Notes: generated by a model not told the origin, from the sequence alone. Numbered from the stretch's first letter, positions 42,150 through 54,400 are shown. The stretch: 64,000 bases of DNA from Dromaius novaehollandiae (GCF_036370855.1 NC_088113.1:20604501-20668500); one strand, 5' to 3'. Numbers and translations are program-made.

Positions 42150-42905
42150 GGGAGGGCACCGGGACGGGATGCACACGAGGCACCGAGGCGGGAGGGCACC
42201 GGGGCGGGATGCACACGAGGCACCGAGGCGGGAGGGCGCCGGGGCGGGATGCACGCAGGGCGCTGGAGCAGGAGGATGCTGAGGCAGGATGCACGTGGGG
42301 CACCGCAGTGGGAAGGCACCAGGGCGGGATGCACGTGGGGTGCTGGAGCGGGAGGGTGCCAAGGCGGGATGCACGCGGGTCAATGGAGCAGGATTCATGT
42401 GTGGCACCGGAGTGGGAGGGCACTGGGGTGGGATGCATACAGGGCACCAGAGCGGGAGGGCACCGAGGTGGGATGCATACGGGGCACCGGAGCGGGATGC
42501 ACGTGGGGTGCTGGAGCGGGAGGGTGCCAAGGCGGGATGCGCGCGGGTCAATGGAGCGGGATGCATGTGGGGCGCCGGAGCGGGATGCACACGGGGCACC
42601 GGAGCAGGAGGGTGCCGGTGCGGGATGCACGTGGGGCGCCTGAGTGGGGGGACGCCGGGGTGGGAGGGTGCTGGGGCAGGATGCACTCGGGGTGCTGGAG
42701 CAGGAGGGGGCTGGGGTGGGATGCATGTGGGGCACCAGAGCGGGATGCACACAGGGCGCTGGAGCGGGAGGGTGCCGGGGCGGGATGCACTCGGGGTGCT
42801 GGAGCAGGAGGGGGCTGGGGTGGGATGCATGTGGGGCACCAGAGCGGGATGCACACGGGGTGCTGGAGCGGGAGGGTGCCGGGGCGGGATGCACACGGGG
42901 GTCCC
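42150..42905. repeat. 40-bp minisatellite downstream of TCF15
   Basis: A unit of 40 bp, with partial 20-bp subunits, built around GGGATGCACRYGGGGCRCYG and GAGCGGGAGGGYGCC. Exact spacing is seen between the copies starting near 42167 and 42207. About 19-20 diverged units run to 42905. All six frames are largely open, producing long artefactual peptides. It begins about 90 bases past the TCF15 poly(A) site. Confidence 0.92.
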
Positions 42906-43799
42906 ACGCGGGAGCACTCCCGGCCCACACTGCCACCGCGGCCCCCATCCCCACGGCAGCTCTGCACCCGGGAGGGCCTGCGGCTACGGAGAGCCCTGGC
43001 CCGGCCTGCCGCGGTGGGGGGGTCCGGCCCCCCCATCCCCACGCGCACCCAGGCCGTGCTCCCGGCTCTGCGAGCCCCAGGGAGCCGCGGGGCGGCGGGG
43101 TCAGGCGGGGACGCGGGGTCCCTGCCCGGGGACGCTGCCTGCGGGGACGGTGGCGGGGGGCCGAGCCCGGGGGAGGTGCCGGGCTCGGGGGACGCGCGGG
43201 TCCCCGGGGCAGGACGCAGCTGCGGGCCGGGGGGGCCGATTCGCCTTTCCCAGCCCCAGAAGCGCCGGGAGCAGGGAGCGGGGCCACCCGGTCCCCGCGG
43301 CATCCCGGTGCGGGGACGCAGAGCGGGACCCTGGGTGGCCGCGGCGGGCGCTGCGGGTGCCCCGGCCGGGCGTCCCCGCTGCGGGAGAGCGAGGGGGGGG
43401 CCCGCCGGCACCTGGGGGCCCCCGGGGCGCGGGGCCGAGCCGCCGGCCTCCCTTCCCCCAGGGCTTGATTTATGGAGCTGACAGCGCGGCGCAGCTGCGC
43501 GCGCGAGTCCCCGGCAGGGACCGGGGTGGGTGGGAGAGGTCTGTTCTCAGCGTGTCTAATGTGTCCCAGACCCCAGCAAACAGCCGTGAGATTCTCCAAA
43601 CATCCCGGGACACCGAATCCCGGCCCTGGGCCGCCTCGGGGGGCGGCGCGGGGAGGGGGCCGCCGCTCCGCAAACAGCCCCGCAGCACATGAAAGGCGAC
43701 GAGCTTCCCTTGGAGGAGCAGCCGGCGAGCCGACACCGCGCTCCTGGGAAGCCCCCGCGCCCCCGGGAAGCCCCCGTGTGCAGCCGCCCCACGGCAGCT
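42906..43799. other. TCF15-CSNK2A1 intergenic, unique GC-rich block
   Basis: Unique sequence between two minisatellites, with no recognised exon. The patch at 43535-43605 (GGTCTGTTCTCAGCGTGTCT, ATGTGTCCCAGACCCCAGCA) is less GC-rich but has no clear motif. Confidence 0.45.
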
Positions 43800-44595
43800 C
43801 CGCTGCATCCCAGTGCATCCCAGCGCATCCCAGTGTGCCCCAGCGCGTCCCAGCACTTGCTGCCCGGCTGCCACCGTGTCCAGACACCGGGCTGCAGCGC
43901 CCAGCACGCCCCCGGGCTGAGCCTGAGCGTCCCAGTGGCTCCCAGTGCCAGGGACCGGGCCCCAGCAGCTCCCAGTGCCGGGGCTGTGGATCCCAGCATG
44001 TCCCAGTGCCAGGGCCGTGGGTCCCAGCATGTTCCAGTGCAGGGGCAATGGGTCCCAGTGTATCCCAGCATGTCCCAGTGCTGGGGTCGTGGGTTCCAGC
44101 ATGCCCCAGTGCCAGAGCTGTGGGCCCTCCTGTGTCCCAGTGCTGTGGACGTGTCCCAGCTTATCCCATTGCTGAGGCCGTGGGTCCCAGCATGTCCCAG
44201 TGCCTAGGGCATGGTTCCCAGTGTATCCCAGCAAGTCCCAGTGCTGGGACTGTGTGTCCCAGAATGTCCCAGTGCTGGGGTGGTGGGTCCCAGTCTATCC
44301 CAGCATGTTCTAGTGTGGGGGTGGTGGATCCAAGTGTATCCCAGCATGTCCCAGTGCCAAGGCCACGGGTACCAGTGTATCCCAGCATGTCCCAGTGCTG
44401 AGGCCATGGGCCCCAGTGTATCCCAGCACGTCCCAGTGCTGGGGCTGCAGATCCCAGTGTATCCCAGCATGTCCCAGTGCCAGGGCGGTGGCTCCCAGTG
44501 TATCCCAGTATGTCCCAGTGCCAGGGCCATGGATCCCAGTGTATCCCAGCACGTCCCAGCGCCGGGGCCGCGGATCCCAGTGCATTCCAGCCCCT
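43800..44595. repeat. 41-bp minisatellite (CCCAGTG core)
   Basis: About 19 diverged copies of a 41-base unit of the form CCCAGTGTATCCCAGCAYGT, CCCAGTGCYRGGGCYGTGGRT. Units at 44494 and 44535 are exactly 41 bases apart. Each unit contains three to four CCCAGTG/CCCAGCA submotifs, pointing to an older 9-10-base ancestor. Confidence 0.92.
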
Positions 44596-45414
44596 CCCAG
44601 CGCAGCGAGAGGCACAGCGTGACTCAGAGGCCGGGAGCCGGCGCTGCTGGGAGCCCGGCGCCCTCGGCCGTGCCGGGGTCCGCGGGGGTCCGTGGGGGGT
44701 CCGGCCCCACGGCGGGCCGCGCGGCCCCGCTCCGGCTCCCCTCCCATCCTCTCCCCTTCCTGCGCGCGGACACCCTTGGAACGGCTCTTGGCCGCTTTCT
44801 CTGAGACAGGAAGGTGTCCCCGAGTCTCAGGAAGGAAAAACACTCCGTGCTGAACCCACCAAGACCGTCGCCGAGGGGCCGCCGCTGGAGGGGCTCCAGG
44901 CCTGACATCACCTGGGAACTGGAACCAGAACCGCAGCTGCACGCCGCGCCGCGCAGTTTTTTCTTTAACTGGTGTTTTTAAACGTTCTTTTTATAGAACT
45001 TTTTTTTTTTTTTTCCCTTTCCCTTCTCCATTCCCCTCCCAAATATTTCGGCCTCTCGGCGAGTTTAACCTTGCCGGGCCAGCGGGGCGGGAACGCGGCA
45101 GGGCTGCGCCCGGAGCCGGGCTCCGGCCAAGCCCGGTGCCGCGTGGGAGGACAGAGCCGGGCGAGCAGCGCCGCCGCCCCGGCCGCGGGGACGGAGCCCA
45201 CCGGGACCCCGGGGCGTTTCGCCCCCCACAGCCACCCTCCGTGCCCGGTGACGCCCCTGGTGCTGCCCGGCGCTCCCCGGGCTCTGCCCCACGGCGGGTG
45301 CTGGCGGCAAGGACCCCAGCGCGTCCGGCACCTCCACCGGAGCGGGGCTCGGGCACTTGTCCCCGCTGCGGTGGCGATCGGTCGAGGCTCCGACACCGGC
45401 CCTGGCTGGAGCCC
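44596..45414. other. Intergenic with T-rich tract
   Basis: Unique sequence. It holds an AT-rich segment at 44955-45062 with a run of about 16 T and the short palindrome-like GTTCTTTTTATAGAAC just before it. No gene, poly(A) signal or retroposed copy is recognised. Confidence 0.45.
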
Positions 45415-45745
45415 AGGCATCAGTGCGATGGGCACAGCACAGCCAGGGACATGATGGGCACCCGTGGGTCAGTGCGATGGGCACCCCACGGGCTGGGGTG
45501 TGATGGGCACCCGTGGGTCAGTGTGATGGACACACCACAACCTGGGATGTGACAGGCACCCATGTGCCAGTGCGATGGGCACACCACAAACCAGGATATG
45601 CTGGATACACCATAAACTGGGGTGTAATGGGTACCCATGGGTCAGTGTGATGGACACCCCATGGGTCAGTGTGATGGACACCCCACAGTCTGGGGTGTGA
45701 TGGACACCTCACAGGTCAGTGTGATGGACACCCCATGGGCTGGTG
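45415..45745. repeat. 49-bp minisatellite (GATGGGCACCCGTGGGTCAGTG)n
   Basis: About seven diverged copies of a unit that pairs GATGGGCACC.. and GGTCAGTGYGATGGACAC half-units. Starts at about 45452 and 45501 give a 49-base period. Its GGGTCAGTGTGATG half resembles, but is not the same as, the 20-bp array at 36853. Confidence 0.88.
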
Positions 45746-46164
45746 TGAGGGGCAGCCAGGGGCCGGGGCGCGGGGCAGTCCCTGCCTCCCTGTGGGGCCT
45801 GGACCCCCGCACCGAGCCGCAGACCACACCGGCATCACCAGCACCCTACCAGGTCCCGGGGGAGGATGGGGGCACAGGGGCTGCTCGAGAGCCCGGGACT
45901 CCCCGTGCCGGGCACCTCCGTCCCACAGCCGTGCCGGCGGCCACCAGCTCCGTGCCCTGGGCTGGGACCAGCGGTGCCGGAGCGGGCAGCCCCCACGCCG
46001 TCCCTGCAGGTCCCCGGGGAGAGGTGAGCTCCCGAGGCCCTGCCGCAGCGCCCGGGGGGGCCGGCGCTGGCCCTGCACCCCCGCACCGTGCCGGGACCCT
46101 GGCCCCGCTCCCCGGGGCACGGCCGCGCCGGCAGGGACAGGGTGTGAGGCCGCTGCGCGGGGTG

Positions 46165-46335
46165 AAAGCCAGGTTAATCTCCCGTCGGAGCTTCCCTCCG
46201 CAAACAATAAGACAATGCCCGGCCGGGGGCCGCCTGCGTAACCAGCGGCGCGGAGGGGAAGTTGTAATATTTGGATTTAGCACTCAGTAAATTAAGGGAG
46301 AAAAAGGAAAAAGCGCTGGGGGTAATCAGAGCGGG
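46165..46335. promoter_or_regulatory. AT-rich island, candidate conserved noncoding element
   Basis: About 170 bp of AT-rich, non-repetitive sequence inside GC-rich surroundings. It includes CAGGTTAATCTCC, AAACAATAAGACAATGCC (two SOX-like ACAAT cores) and TTGTAATATTTGGATTTAGC. It has the texture of a vertebrate enhancer rather than a decayed transposon; conservation was not tested. Confidence 0.4.
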
Positions 46336-47004
46336 GCTGGCCCCGCGCCCTGCCCCGTGGGGGCTTGGCCCGGCCCGGGGCTGCGGCGGGCGCACGAGCA
46401 GGCTGCCGGTCCGGCATCACCCCATGGCGCCCGGCATCGCCCCACGGCACCCGGCATTGCCCTGCGGCCGAGCCCACGGCTGAGCCCGCAGCCGCCTCCT
46501 CCGGGCCGCGGGCAGCTCGGGCCAGCGCGGCGTCTCCTGCGGTGCCAGGAACGGCATCTGGGCCCAGAGGCTATTTTAATCCCGACCTGCTCCAACTCCT
46601 GGGAAATTAAAGCCTGTTTCCACAGCTGGGGCGGCCGGGCAGGGGGGCCCAGAGGGACGGCCACCTCCAGCGTAGCAGGGCCAAGGGGGGCCAGCGGGGC
46701 GGCCTCCTGGGGGGTCCCCGCCGCGGGCAGGGATGCCGGGCCAGGAGCTGCCGCCACGGCCCCGTCCCAGCCCCTGGAGTGGGTCCCGCCGTGGCCCCGG
46801 GGAGCTGCTGGGGGGGAGGGCAGGTGGGGGAGAGGCGAGGGGCGGCGGGCGGGAGGGCAGCGGGAGCCGTTATCAGCGGCGAATCCTCGGAGCAGCTCCC
46901 AGGGGGCATCTCCAGCCCTTCCCCTCCACCTACCCCATCTCTGTCCCGCTCCGGCCCACGTCAATGCCGCGGCGAAGGTGTCGGAACAATCGCCTGACAA
47001 AGAG

Positions 47005-47014
47005 CTATTTTTAG
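47005..47014. promoter_or_regulatory. Consensus MEF2 site in a second AT-rich island
   Basis: CTATTTTTAG matches the MEF2 consensus YTAWWWWTAR at all ten positions. It lies in a lower-GC island (about 46975-47200) that also contains GAACAATCGCCTGACAAAGA and GGAGCTGCTCCTTTACC. Between a somite regulator (TCF15) and CSNK2A1, it could belong to a mesodermal enhancer; this is inference. Confidence 0.4.
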
Positions 47015-47935
47015 GGGCCGGGGCTCGGAGCGAGGATACAGCCCGGCCGCTGACAATGGGGGGAAGGGGGCCGGGCTTCCCCAGTGACCACTCGGCAGCA
47101 GAAGGACCCGTAAGATTTCCTCGATGACCCAGGCCCGTACAATACAAGGAAAGCGCAGCGGGGAGATACCCAAGCCAAGAGGAGCTGCTCCTTTACCTAA
47201 TGGCAGTGACCCGGGGTGAGGGGCTGCGGGACTCGGGCAAAGAGCCGCCGGCGGCTCCTCCCGCGGCCGCGACGCCCACGCAGGCAGGGGAGCGGGGCGA
47301 GCGCTGCTGGGCCCACGGTTTCCACGGTGCGGCCGCGGCTCTCACCCAGGCACCCCGGCCTCTGCAGGAGCTGGGTCGGCCCGTCCTGGACCCCAGGGCG
47401 CCGGGGAAACCAGCCCTGTTTTTGGGGGCAAATCCCTTGAGCCAGGTCACGCTCCAGCCCGGGACATGGTGGGGTTTGGGAGGAGGCAGCAGCGGGGACC
47501 CGGCCATGCTCCCCCCCACAGCGTCCTCTGCAGCAGAGGGGCCGGCGGATGCTTCACTCCGGTCAATTAAGTGACTCTGGGGGGAAAAGCCAATTCTGCA
47601 GGGCAAAACGAGGGGAAATCCAGGATAACAAACACCGAAGTTAGCGAGGAATGGCCACCGGGCTGGCAAGGGGGCAGGGGCCCGGCCCGGCGTTGGGCCC
47701 AGGGCAAAGCGGCACCGACAGAGCGGGAGCCAGACCGGGGCCTGCGGGGGAACCGGGCCCGCTCCGCCGCCGCACCCGGGAGGGGAGGCCGCGGGCGCTG
47801 CGGGACCCCGGGGCGCGCAGCCCGGCCGGCCGCGGGCCGCAGTTGCCACCTGGCGGCGGGCGCCGCGCACAGGCCGGGCCGGGCCGGGCCCACCGCCGCC
47901 GCCGGTCACGGGCCGGGCCGCCCCGCCGCGGCCCC

Positions 47936-48230
47936 GCTGCCATTTTGTGCGCGGCTCCCCCGCGCCGCGGGGCAGGGCCGCGCGCCCGCCGTAGTTACCG
48001 CCGCTTCGCGCACGCCGTATGCGGACGGCTCGGCGGCGTTGCGCAGGGAACTACAACCCCCACAAGGCCGTGCGGCGCGGGGGGCCGCCGCGCATGCGCG
48101 CCGTCCCACTGCCCCACCCCCAGCGGGGCCCCGCGGCACGTCGCGCGCCAGCGGGGCGTCGGGGTTTCCGCTTCCGGCGCGCCTCGCTGTGGTCCCTGCG
48201 GCTGGCGGCCGAGCCTTGTGCCTCCGCCAT
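47936..48230 (+). promoter_or_regulatory. CSNK2A1: CSNK2A1 TATA-less CpG-island promoter
   Basis: A dense set of housekeeping-promoter motifs is present. There is a YY1-like GCCATTTTG at 47939. A ZNF143/THAP11-like ACTACAACCCCCACAA runs from about 48051. A perfect palindromic NRF1 site GCGCATGCGC lies at 48090-48099. An ETS/GABP site GCTTCCGG lies near 48170, and a second YY1-like CCGCCATATTG near 48226. No TATA box is present. Exon 1 begins somewhere in 48170-48230, judging from the ETS and YY1 sites. Confidence 0.75.
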
Positions 48231-48280
48231 ATTGTCTGTGTGCGGCGGCGGGGAGGCGGCGAGTGCGGCGGCCGCGGCAG
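48170..48280 (+). other. CSNK2A1: CSNK2A1 noncoding exon 1 (5' UTR)
   Basis: The exon ends at GGCCGCGGCAG|GTACCG (GT at 48281-48282) in the CpG island. The 5' boundary is approximate. It would splice to the exon at 63357, which carries the start codon, as in the mammalian gene where exon 1 is untranslated. Confidence 0.6.
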
Positions 48281-51200
48281 GTACCGGCGGGCCGCGGCGG
48301 GCCCAGCGCCCCCCCCCGGGGTCCCGCGGCGGGGGCGGCGGGCGGAGGAGGCGGCGGGGGAGGAGCCGCCGCGCCCCCCCCACACACACCCCGCCGCGGG
48401 CACGGCGTGGGCTGCGGGGCCGCGGCCGCCCCTCAGGAGCTGGGGCCCGGTGGGGGGGCCCGGCCCGGCCCCGCCGCGGGGACAGGGGCGAGGGGGGAGC
48501 CGGGCGGGGCCGGCGCGGCGGGGGGCCGGGCCCGTGGCCTCCCCGGCGGGACGGGCGGCCTGCGTGCCCCAGGGGAAGGGCAGGCCCCGGCGGCGCCCGC
48601 TGCCCCTCGCGCCGGGCCTGGGACCGGCGAGGCGCCGCTTGCCGACGGCTGCGCGTGGAGGGCCGGGCCCCGCGGGCAGGCAGCCTCCCCTCCCCCGCTC
48701 TGCCAGGGCGCGTTTGGGCGGTGTGGGGGTTATTTACCCCAAAAGCCATGTCCCTTCCCCCAGGGGACAAGGCGGGGGTGTGCAGAGGGGCTGGGGCAGG
48801 CCTGTCCCTCCGTCACTCTTTGCTCCCTGTCCATGCAGGGTCTCTGCTCTTGGCTTTTTGGCGTGGAGGAGAGGGGGTGTTCGCGCACCTCCACACCAGT
48901 TCCCCTCCTCCAAAAGCAGCCGTGGTGATTCGCACCCCTATGATTTAGTTCATTGCACCTTGGGGCAACGGGCTGTGTGGCTGCCGGTGAAATATGCTTT
49001 GTAAAAGAAAAGGCAGATAAGATTATGAAACGCACTGCGTGTTGTTTGTCAGATTACTTTATTCTTTTTTTTACTCAGGACTTTGGGTGCAACCAATAAA
49101 GTTTGGATTGTAAACACCCAATCACTGGTATATTTTTGCTGACAGCAGTGGTAGGTCCACATAGAGACTCATGATGGCATATGCCCCTCTTCTGCAAGCT
49201 GAATTTATGGATCCTGAGCCTGGGTTGATTCAGTAGCGCAGTCCTTTGCACCCAGACAGAACCCCAGGAGCCGCAAGAGAAGTCTGCAGTGGCGCAAGAG
49301 TTTGCGCTGTTCCGACCTGCCGCCAGGTTGGGGTCTTGGAAGGCTGCTGGTGCGCTGAGCACTGGTGCGCTGAGCACTGGTGCATTGCTGCTAAACTCAG
49401 TCTGGTGTGCGGGTAACCGTGCTGCGTACTCCGCAAGCACTTACCTGACGCGTGCGAGCTCCGTCCTCAACATGTTCCTTAAAACGCTTGGAAAAAGGAG
49501 CTTGTAATGTCTTTGAGAGTGAGCACCCGTTTGAGGTGATTGGAGGCAACGTTATCCTTTTAGAGAGATTTTTCAAGGCTTCTTCATGGACGTGGAGACT
49601 ATGCTACTTCCCCTTGGGGCAGTTAACAGTTTAGTTTGTACTCAGAAGCCTCTCTCTTTTCATAAGATGTAGGATGAAAATAATACTTGCCGAAAATATT
49701 CAGACTCAAATGGAGGTGCTGTTTGTGCCATATTGGCGACCGGCCTGTGTGTTGAGTATGGCTCTAGCACAGATTCCAGGTGCAGCATAGGTAGATGCAC
49801 AAAAATCACTCATCCTGTGCGTTGTTTGTGTCAGCATGGTGTAGAAAAGGGCAAAGCTATAGTTGCTTGTGCCAGGAAAGGGGAGCCTGCGCTGTGTGTA
49901 GATAGGATTGGGGGACAGAGTGGAGTGTAGGGTGCTTGATCAGCTTCTTATCTTAATTAGCTTTTAAATTAGGGTGGTGTGCCAGTTCGTATAGCAAGAT
50001 GCTGTGCCTGGTTATGATGTACCAACAGGAAGAGCGATATGTCCTTCTGTGGCGACACAAACTGTATATGTACACCTGAAGAAAGAAAACTGGAATAAAA
50101 TGCTTCTCTCACTAGCAGAAATGTATCTATTCCAGTTTAAAGAGGGGTCTGCACTCGTCCCTGATAGGAGAAGGTCTGCCTGCTTTTTGTCGTTGGAAGT
50201 CCATCTCTTCTAATGTCTCCTATCAAAGAAGATTTTTCTGTGAAGGTCTAGACCTTCTCATTATTATGAAGGCAGTATAGATCTTTGGTAGACAGTGACC
50301 GTTCCATTTCAGCTTGCCAATGGAGAGAGATTTACTTCTCTGTCCTGGAGTGAGGAGGATAACATCGCCTTGGCCTTGGCTGTAGCAAAAGAAGAAAAAC
50401 TAATGTAATTGAGTAGCCAGGTAATGCACTGTGGTGGGGATAAACCGTAGTGAGGGAGTGTGGGGAAATGTGGTTAGGGATTCTGATACTGGAGGAGAAG
50501 GCGGATGTTTCTGAACAGAAGATTCAAAACAGGTCCTCTGGTTTTGGCAGGACATATGGGTTAATAAATTGAGGAGAAATAGATTCTGTTGGGAATGTGG
50601 CTCTTTAGAAGAGGAGTAATAAAACTGGAAGTAGGTTTTGTAGCAAATGTGGAGAAAAATGGATCATGAACTATTTCACGAAATTAAGTAGAGTTAAGTT
50701 TTGTGAAGTGACAGCTAATGGTACTCATTTACGTGGAAGAAAAGCTGGTGCAAAGAGAGAACAAAGATAAAAAGCTGTGAGTGAGGATTACTAGGGAAAG
50801 ACTTGGTCAAATATTGTTCCCTGAAGGAGGGAGACAGAATTACTTTAGTATTTGAGATTTTGGCTGCTCTTCAAGTAGTGGAGATTAAGTAACTGGAAAT
50901 GAAATAGGCTCGTGGAAGGAATTTGGGGGAAGACAGGACACCAAAAGGTAACAATAGATTTGTGCAGTTGTAGGAGAAGGAATTCTGTTTCAAATCTGAT
51001 GCAAGGAACAGGGTGATAACTTCTTCCAGTTTTATTAAAGGACAGTGTCTCTGTGTCTTCCACCTGAATTCTTTTTCAGCATTTTCTCCTTCCAGAACTA
51101 ATTTTCTCTTTCTGTCTTTCCTTATGTCCTCTGAGGAATAAGGGAAAAGAAGGCTGGAGAAACAAATGGGTGACATTGGGGTGGCGTGATTAATTTCATG

Positions 51201-51371
51201 TCATATTTCTGAAGAGGCAGAGATTCATTTCTGGGTTACCAGGCCTGTCACCTCCACTATTCGTCCATTATTGAATTGCTTGTATTAAGGTATCTGTTTT
51301 ATGAACTATTTGGGTGAGGTGGATGGCAGCCTAGATTTTATTGTCCTGTAATGGTCTTGGGAGAATAAAAC

Positions 51372-51423
51372 CCACAGACTTTGAGGCCAGGAAGGACTGC
51401 TGTGACTTAGTCTGACTACAAAC
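51372..51423 (-). mobile_element. Ancient CR1-like LINE 3' fragment
   Basis: CAGACTTTGAGGCCAGGAAG followed by GACTTAGTCTGACTACA resembles the reverse complement of an old sauropsid CR1 3' end (form ATTTTAAGGCCAGAAGGG .. CATCTAGTCTGACC). It is short and diverged. Confidence 0.5.
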
Positions 51424-54400
51424 ATTGTCTGGTTTTGATTGTGAGACAGCTCTTGGGTAATTTTTCTGAGCTTGGATATCTCGTTCCAGGGGCTTCCAAG
51501 AGCTGACTTATCCTGGAATTTACAGAACCTAAATGGAGGAAAGGAGTTATCCTTTGGATCTAGAAAAACTGCTTTGAAGAGGAGAATGCTGCTCTCTGAA
51601 TTGTTGTTAGTACTGTTTCTGAAAGCAGAGTATTTTTACAACCTGTCTTTTGGACTCCACTTAAGCTTACCATCTAGATGCTAAACTATCCGCCAGTATA
51701 AAAGATTGATAAGAAGTGGGGTTATTGACGGTGGTCGTGAGATCAATGATTCAAGCAGTCTTCTGTTGATCAGGTTTCAGCCATAGAGGAGCAGCAAAAC
51801 AAGCCTGACAATCTTGCCTGTTTCTTTATTCGTACTGTTCTGGACAGTTGCATTCAAACAAATGATTTATTATCCATTTCACGCTGCCGCTTTGGGAAAT
51901 TGAACAGCAGTGGAGACCTAGGAGCTCTTGCAGACTTGGGACAATACCACCCCGGGCTCATATTTGGAGGGTTATGATTTCAATAATTTTAGTTTTATAC
52001 AGACTTTATCTTAGTTATTTCTATTTATGAGAGGTAGATTATGTCCTTGTTATGATTGATTTCTAATTTTTAAGGAATGTTACCATTTGCAGGGAGTTTT
52101 CTAAAGCAGGCTGTCCAGCTTCTTAACCTAATGGCTGCATTATGGTAGTTTACTTAAGCTGAATGGCAAATAAAATGTGTGCTATGTGGAAGTGGCAAGG
52201 CATTTTGGGCTGAGGTGGAATTTGGCTGCAGGCTGCCAATTGGATAGTTCTGTCTTAAAGTGCTACAGCAGTCCTAGAAAAAACGAGATATTCTACCCAT
52301 CTCTGAAGTAGGCCTCTGCATACTACACCTTCAGGAATAACCAAAGGGTAAAATAACCTTTTTTTTCCTTTTTTTATTAAGCTGTTACTAAGTGTAGAGA
52401 GAGTCCACTGTGTTCTGTGACATTAACACGGAATTACATGCCAGAATTTGCTTTCACTGGATGGGAGAGGTCCCACCATGTTATAAATGAGCATTTCCTC
52501 AAGTCTTCCTGAACATCTAGAGAGGTGAAATTGTGTCTGTTTTGTTCTGACCAAAGGCTCCGAACTCAAGCCTTCACAGGAGGCAGCTTCTCGCAGAGGG
52601 CATCTTTACATACGCGTATACGAGTTGTCGATTCTTGTTTATTTTAGTGCGCTGAAAATGGATTAGTGTGGACACACGGAACAATTTGATTCCAGTATAA
52701 AAAAGCAAGAGCTTCTGGAATATTCCTTTTTATTCTTTTAATGAGTTTTGTCACTGATTCCTCTGTCTGTTGCAAGAGTGCTGTTAAATTTCAGCCGCAG
52801 CTTCTGCAGGTTAAGCAGTACTTTCATTACGTTCAGAAGGAAAAGGGGTTTTTTTGCTCACTGATGGAATTTCTAGAGCATCCAGATTATCATCTCATCA
52901 ACTGAGTTTACAAATTAAAAGTTACAGGGTTTCTGCTAGCTTCAGCATTTTAGAATGTATGGGTGTGTCTCGAAAGGCGCCTAAACCTATACTCTTCCCA
53001 AATCCATGAATTAATGCAGTGCTGTGGCTTTACTTGGTGATTGCAAGGTATGGAGAATAATGCTGTGGAGATGGACAAACTTGTCTTTGTATGTAGCTGA
53101 CAGTGGTGTAATTCTATTTGGTAGGCTGAGGGTGGATGCAGTAATCGTAGCCCTCCTGAGTTATACAGAGTGGTGAATGCTGATAGTCATGAGTTTCAGT
53201 TAATCTCCAAAATACTGGTGTGAAATACAGAATCGTACTGACACATTCCTCAGTCAGTACATTTGCCTTGCCTGCGATGTCCAGGGGAACTGCCATATCT
53301 AGCAGTAGCCATATAAACTGAGCGTGTTGCATTAGAGACAAAATAATCAGTGTTGAACAGATAACGATTTCTGGAGTTTAAGAACTGTTTTACTCCATCT
53401 GATTGTCGGAACGGTGGTAGCTGAGTACGTCTCATGTTTGTAACAGTGAATTTTTAGATAATTCTGTTACAGCTTTTACTCCATGGCTGCGGTTTGTATT
53501 GGCAGCAGAAAGGCTTAGGAAGAGGCAGCCATCGGAACCGAGAAGATAGTTTGCGACGTATTTCGTGCTCGATAGGAGCTGTTGATCGCAAGGATTTCCT
53601 GAAGAATCCTGCAGTATACATGAGTTTATCCTTTAGCTGCAGTTAACTTAGCTGCAGTTAACTTTTCCTCCCTCTAGGAATTGCATGATCAGATTACATC
53701 TTCCTTCAGTAAAAGTTAGTTGTTTTTAAACAGTTTGGTTGTCTGAATTCTCGATAAATCACACTCCTTACATGAACGATAGGGGTCAAAGCAGCTGAGT
53801 CTGTCAGTACTCTGTGCTTGCTAATTAATGAGGAAAACAACTGCATCATGTATCAGTAATTACGAAGTAGAAAGTTCCAGAGGATGCTGTCAGTTGACCT
53901 GACGTTGGTTGTAAAGAGCCCGTAGCGATGCTGATGTATTCCCCTTCTTGAGCTTGTAGGAAAAGTTACCTGGTATTGCCAGGATCTTGGGAGCTGACAA
54001 AATGTAGTAATCACAGTTCTGGTAATTGACTTAAGGCTTGGAAAATACTGTCCAAAGCTCCAGTGGTACAAGCTTTGTTTTTTTAGGAATGCTCTTAGAA
54101 GAAAAAGAATCACTTCATGCTGAAATCCTTACAAGCACTCTTGCTTTGGCTTGGTCGAAGCTGTGAAGAGACGTCTTTCCGAAAGATGCATTCTGTGGTT
54201 GTTTCACGCGCTCCCTGTAGCGAACAACGTGGCTAAAGGCCATTTCACTAATGGCGAGAGGGTACCGCTTGGCTTGAGTTCTTGTGAGAGGGAAGAGATG
54301 CTAACAGAAGAAACATTATGAATCGGTTTCTGTTTCAATGCTTGTATATTAACATGTTGGTTTGGCAATAAGTGGCTGCGTTAATAGCCATTTCTGTTTG

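Larger units (their letters stand above)
45746..47935. other. Upstream flank of CSNK2A1
   Basis: GC-rich intergenic sequence with no recognised exon. Two lower-GC islands (46165-46335 and 46975-47200) are candidate regulatory elements and are listed separately. The last kilobase is increasingly CpG-rich towards the CSNK2A1 promoter. Confidence 0.5.

Noticed and set aside
42249-43692. Repetitive Gly/His/Met peptides of more than 400 codons
   Set aside because: They are translations of the 40-bp minisatellite. The period is not a multiple of three and all frames are open, so coding is not supported.
44940-45065. Poly(A) tail of a minus-strand retroposed gene copy at the T run
   Set aside because: No gene-like sequence or target-site duplication is visible next to the T run.
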